This document shows positions 13,864-15,379 of a DNA stretch of 15,379 nt, piece after piece. The notes under the pieces were generated by a model, which did no database searches, was not told the DNA's origin, and worked only from the letters and a program-made list of their open reading frames with translations. The translations under genes were made by a program, and so were the position numbers. The stretch is taken from positions 1 through 15,379 of the forward strand of contig CAZDXQ010000069.1 in the NCBI GenBank assembly GCA_964509545.1, in the 5' to 3' direction. Position 1 is the first letter of the stretch, and each line of letters opens with the position of its first letter. This DNA comes from JADJWR01 sp964509545 (GTDB lineage Bacteria; Pseudomonadota; Gammaproteobacteria; Burkholderiales; Burkholderiaceae_F).

Positions 13864-15267
13864 TCAGCCGACGCCCTGCAGCGCGGCGCGCAGGCGCTGC
13901 AGGACGACATCGCGGCCGACCAGTTCAAGCACGGCATCGATCGACGGCGTCTGCGTGCGGCCCGTGACCGCCACGCGCAGCGGAACCGCGAGTTGCGGCA
14001 TCTTCAGGCCCTGCTCGCCGATCACTTGCTTGATCAGCGCCGAGATCGCCGGCCGGCTCCATTCGACCGCCGCAGCGCGCTCGGCAAACGCCTGCAGCGC
14101 GGCCACGCTCGGCCCGCTGACGTGCTGGCGCAGCAGTGCCGGGTCCACCGCGTACGGACCGTAGAACAGCAGCGCCGCCTCGGCCAGTTCATTCAGCGTC
14201 CGCGCACGCTCCTTCAGCAGCGCCACCACACGCGCCGGTGCCGGCCCACCCGCCAGCACGCCGCCGCGGGCCTCGATGCGCGCGGCAACAAGGCCGGCCA
14301 GCCGCTCGTCGTCGGCCTGCCGGATGTACTCGCCGTTGAGCCACAGCAGCTTGTCCGGATTGAACTGCGCCGGAGCGCGATTGACGTGGTCGAGGTCGAA
14401 CCATTCGATCAGCTGCTCGCGGCTGAACTTCTCGTCGTCGCCATGGCTCCAGCCCAGCCGCGCCAGGTAGTTGAAAAGCGCTTCGGGCAGGATGCCGTCG
14501 GCGTCGTACTGCAGCACGCTGACGGCGCCGTGCCGCTTCGACAGCTTCTGCCCGTCAGGACCGAGGATCATCGGCAGGTGGCCGAACGCCGGCAGCTTCG
14601 CGCCGAGCGCGCGATAGATGTTGATCTGCCGCGGCGTGTTGTTGACGTGATCGTCGCCGCGCAGCACGTGCGTTATCCGCATGTCGATGTCGTCGACCAC
14701 CACCGCGAAGTTGTAGGTCGGCACGAGGTCGGCGCCGCGCGCGATCACCAGGTCGTCGAGTTCGCTGTTGGCGAATGAAATCGGCCCCTTGACCAGGTCG
14801 TTCCATGCCACCTCGCCGGCGTCGGGATTGCGAAAACGGATCACCGGAGTCACGCCTGCGGGCGGCACCTTCCCCACGGCATTTTCCGGACGCCAGCGGC
14901 CGTCGTAGCGAGGCTTCTCGCCGCGTGCCATCTGCGCCTCGCGCAGTGCGTCGAGTTCCTCCCGGCTGGCGTAGCAGCGGTACGCCTGACCTCCAGCCAG
15001 CATCTGCTCGATCACCTCGCGGTAGCGCGGCAGGCGCGAGGTCTGGCGCACCGGCCCCTCGTCGTAGTCGAGCGCCAGCCAGGCCATGCTGTCGAGGATG
15101 ACCTGCACCGCCTCCTCGGTCGAGCGCTCCAGGTCGGTGTCCTCGATGCGCAGCAGGAACTGGCCACCGTGGTGGCGGGCGAACGCCCAGGAGAACAGCG
15201 CCGTGCGCGCCGTGCCCAGGTGCAGCATGCCGGTCGGACTGGGAGCGATACGGGTGCGGACGGTCAT
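13864..15267 (-). CDS. gltX: Glutamyl-tRNA synthetase
   Basis: A class I aminoacyl-tRNA synthetase that charges tRNA-Glu with glutamate in the cytoplasm. The 467-residue product has the usual length. It begins MTVRTRIAPSPTGMLHLGTA, with the HIGH-type motif as HLGT (16-19), and carries the KMSKS-type motif as KLSKR (241-245). FRNP, VPTYNF and RGDDHVNNTPRQ mark the catalytic and tRNA-binding parts, and about residues 330-467 form the helical anticodon-binding region. In E. coli GluRS four zinc ligands lie in the acceptor-binding insert (three Cys, one His). Here only C98 remains; the others are A100, W125 and P127, so the zinc site is lost, as in many bacterial GluRS. The start matches the family exactly, but no SD precedes it: the ATG follows the T-run of a terminator. 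tRNA-Val lies 37 bases upstream on the same strand. Confidence 0.97.
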   Translation of the reverse strand: MTVRTRIAPSPTGMLHLGTARTALFSWAFARHHGGQFLLRIEDTDLERSTEEAVQVILDSMAWLALDYDEGPVRQTSRLPRYREVIEQMLAGGQAYRCYASREELDALREAQMARGEKPRYDGRWRPENAVGKVPPAGVTPVIRFRNPDAGEVAWNDLVKGPISFANSELDDLVIARGADLVPTYNFAVVVDDIDMRITHVLRGDDHVNNTPRQINIYRALGAKLPAFGHLPMILGPDGQKLSKRHGAVSVLQYDADGILPEALFNYLARLGWSHGDDEKFSREQLIEWFDLDHVNRAPAQFNPDKLLWLNGEYIRQADDERLAGLVAARIEARGGVLAGGPAPARVVALLKERARTLNELAEAALLFYGPYAVDPALLRQHVSGPSVAALQAFAERAAAVEWSRPAISALIKQVIGEQGLKMPQLAVPLRVAVTGRTQTPSIDAVLELVGRDVVLQRLRAALQGVG

Positions 15268-15271
15268 AACG

Positions 15272-15293
15272 AAAAGGCCCGCGCTGGCGGGCC
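15272..15293 (-). terminator. Intrinsic terminator between tRNA-Val and gltX
   Basis: On the - strand GGCCCGC and GCGGGCC form a perfect 7-bp G/C stem with a 4-base loop, followed directly by TTTT. It starts 11 bases after the tRNA-Val CCA end, and its T-run ends four bases before the gltX ATG. This is the form of an intrinsic terminator for tRNA-Val, and it also occupies almost the entire gltX leader. Confidence 0.75.
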
Positions 15294-15304
15294 GTGGTGA
15301 TTCG

Positions 15305-15379
15305 TGGTGGGTGGTACAGGGTTCGAACCTGTGACCCCTGCCGTGTGAAGGCAGTGCTCTACCGCTGAGCTAACCACCC
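15305..15379 (-). tRNA. tRNA-Val (anticodon CAC)
   Basis: The 75-base gene folds as a full cloverleaf with encoded CCA (15307-15305). The acceptor GGGTGGT pairs perfectly with ACCACCC, the D arm carries TAGCTCAGCGGTAGAGC, the anticodon loop TTCACAC presents CAC, and the T arm carries GGTTCGAACCC. It decodes GUG. The first base of the tRNA is the last base of the window, so its promoter lies outside. Confidence 0.97.

Noticed and set aside
13993..14778. 261-codon open frame on the + strand opposite gltX
   Set aside because: Arg/Val/Gln-rich antisense shadow of an essential gene with certain motifs.

Overview
This window reads as an ordinary piece of a high-GC betaproteobacterial chromosome (Burkholderiales or Rhodocyclales-like). 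The case rests on strong G/C preference at third codon positions, a tRNA-Val with a CAC anticodon, a tRNA-Ala(GGC)/tRNA-Glu(TTC) pair, and glutamyl-tRNA synthetase, TRAP-TAXI transporter and glycogen-enzyme sequences of proteobacterial type. The species cannot be fixed from the sequence alone. I see no insertion sequence, integrase, phage gene, CRISPR array, rRNA or origin.

Layout, left to right. Positions 1-824 hold no gene I can support. A glycogen/maltodextrin pair follows on the + strand: glgX (825-2885), then malQ (2918-4456) after only 32 bases, so probably one operon. A small secreted coiled-coil protein with a DUF4124-like N terminus lies at 4591-5079. A two-gene TRAP-TAXI uptake operon comes next: a periplasmic binding protein (5331-6269) and a fused 4TM/12TM permease (6373-8241), with a GC-rich hairpin between them. 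Positions 8242-10760 are a loosely packed region of four small uncharacterised proteins, two with a membrane segment and one with a signal peptide, separated by gaps that carry several inverted repeats.

The right part is mostly on the - strand. A tRNA-Ala(GGC)/tRNA-Glu(TTC) transcript (10962 down to 10762) has a near-consensus promoter with a GC-rich discriminator. Then come a small cupin protein (11477-11091) and a translationally coupled pair: an exported small protein (12602-12210) and a VOC/glyoxalase-fold protein (12213-11827). A LuxR-type regulator (12724-13794, + strand) is divergent from that pair and may control it. Last come gltX (15267-13864) and a tRNA-Val(CAC) (15379-15305) that lies directly upstream of gltX and fills the window to its last base.

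How the genes work together: GlgX removes the short branches left on limit dextrin after phosphorylase action, and MalQ rearranges the released maltodextrins so that they can re-enter phosphorolysis. The TRAP-TAXI system imports an unknown organic solute. GltX charges tRNA-Glu, whose gene is also in the window. The most interesting features are regulatory: an intrinsic terminator squeezed between tRNA-Val and gltX, leaving gltX no Shine-Dalgarno sequence; a divergent promoter region with a dyad next to the LuxR gene; and inverted repeats in the small-gene region. I found no convincing new multi-gene system, and the findings are scored accordingly.
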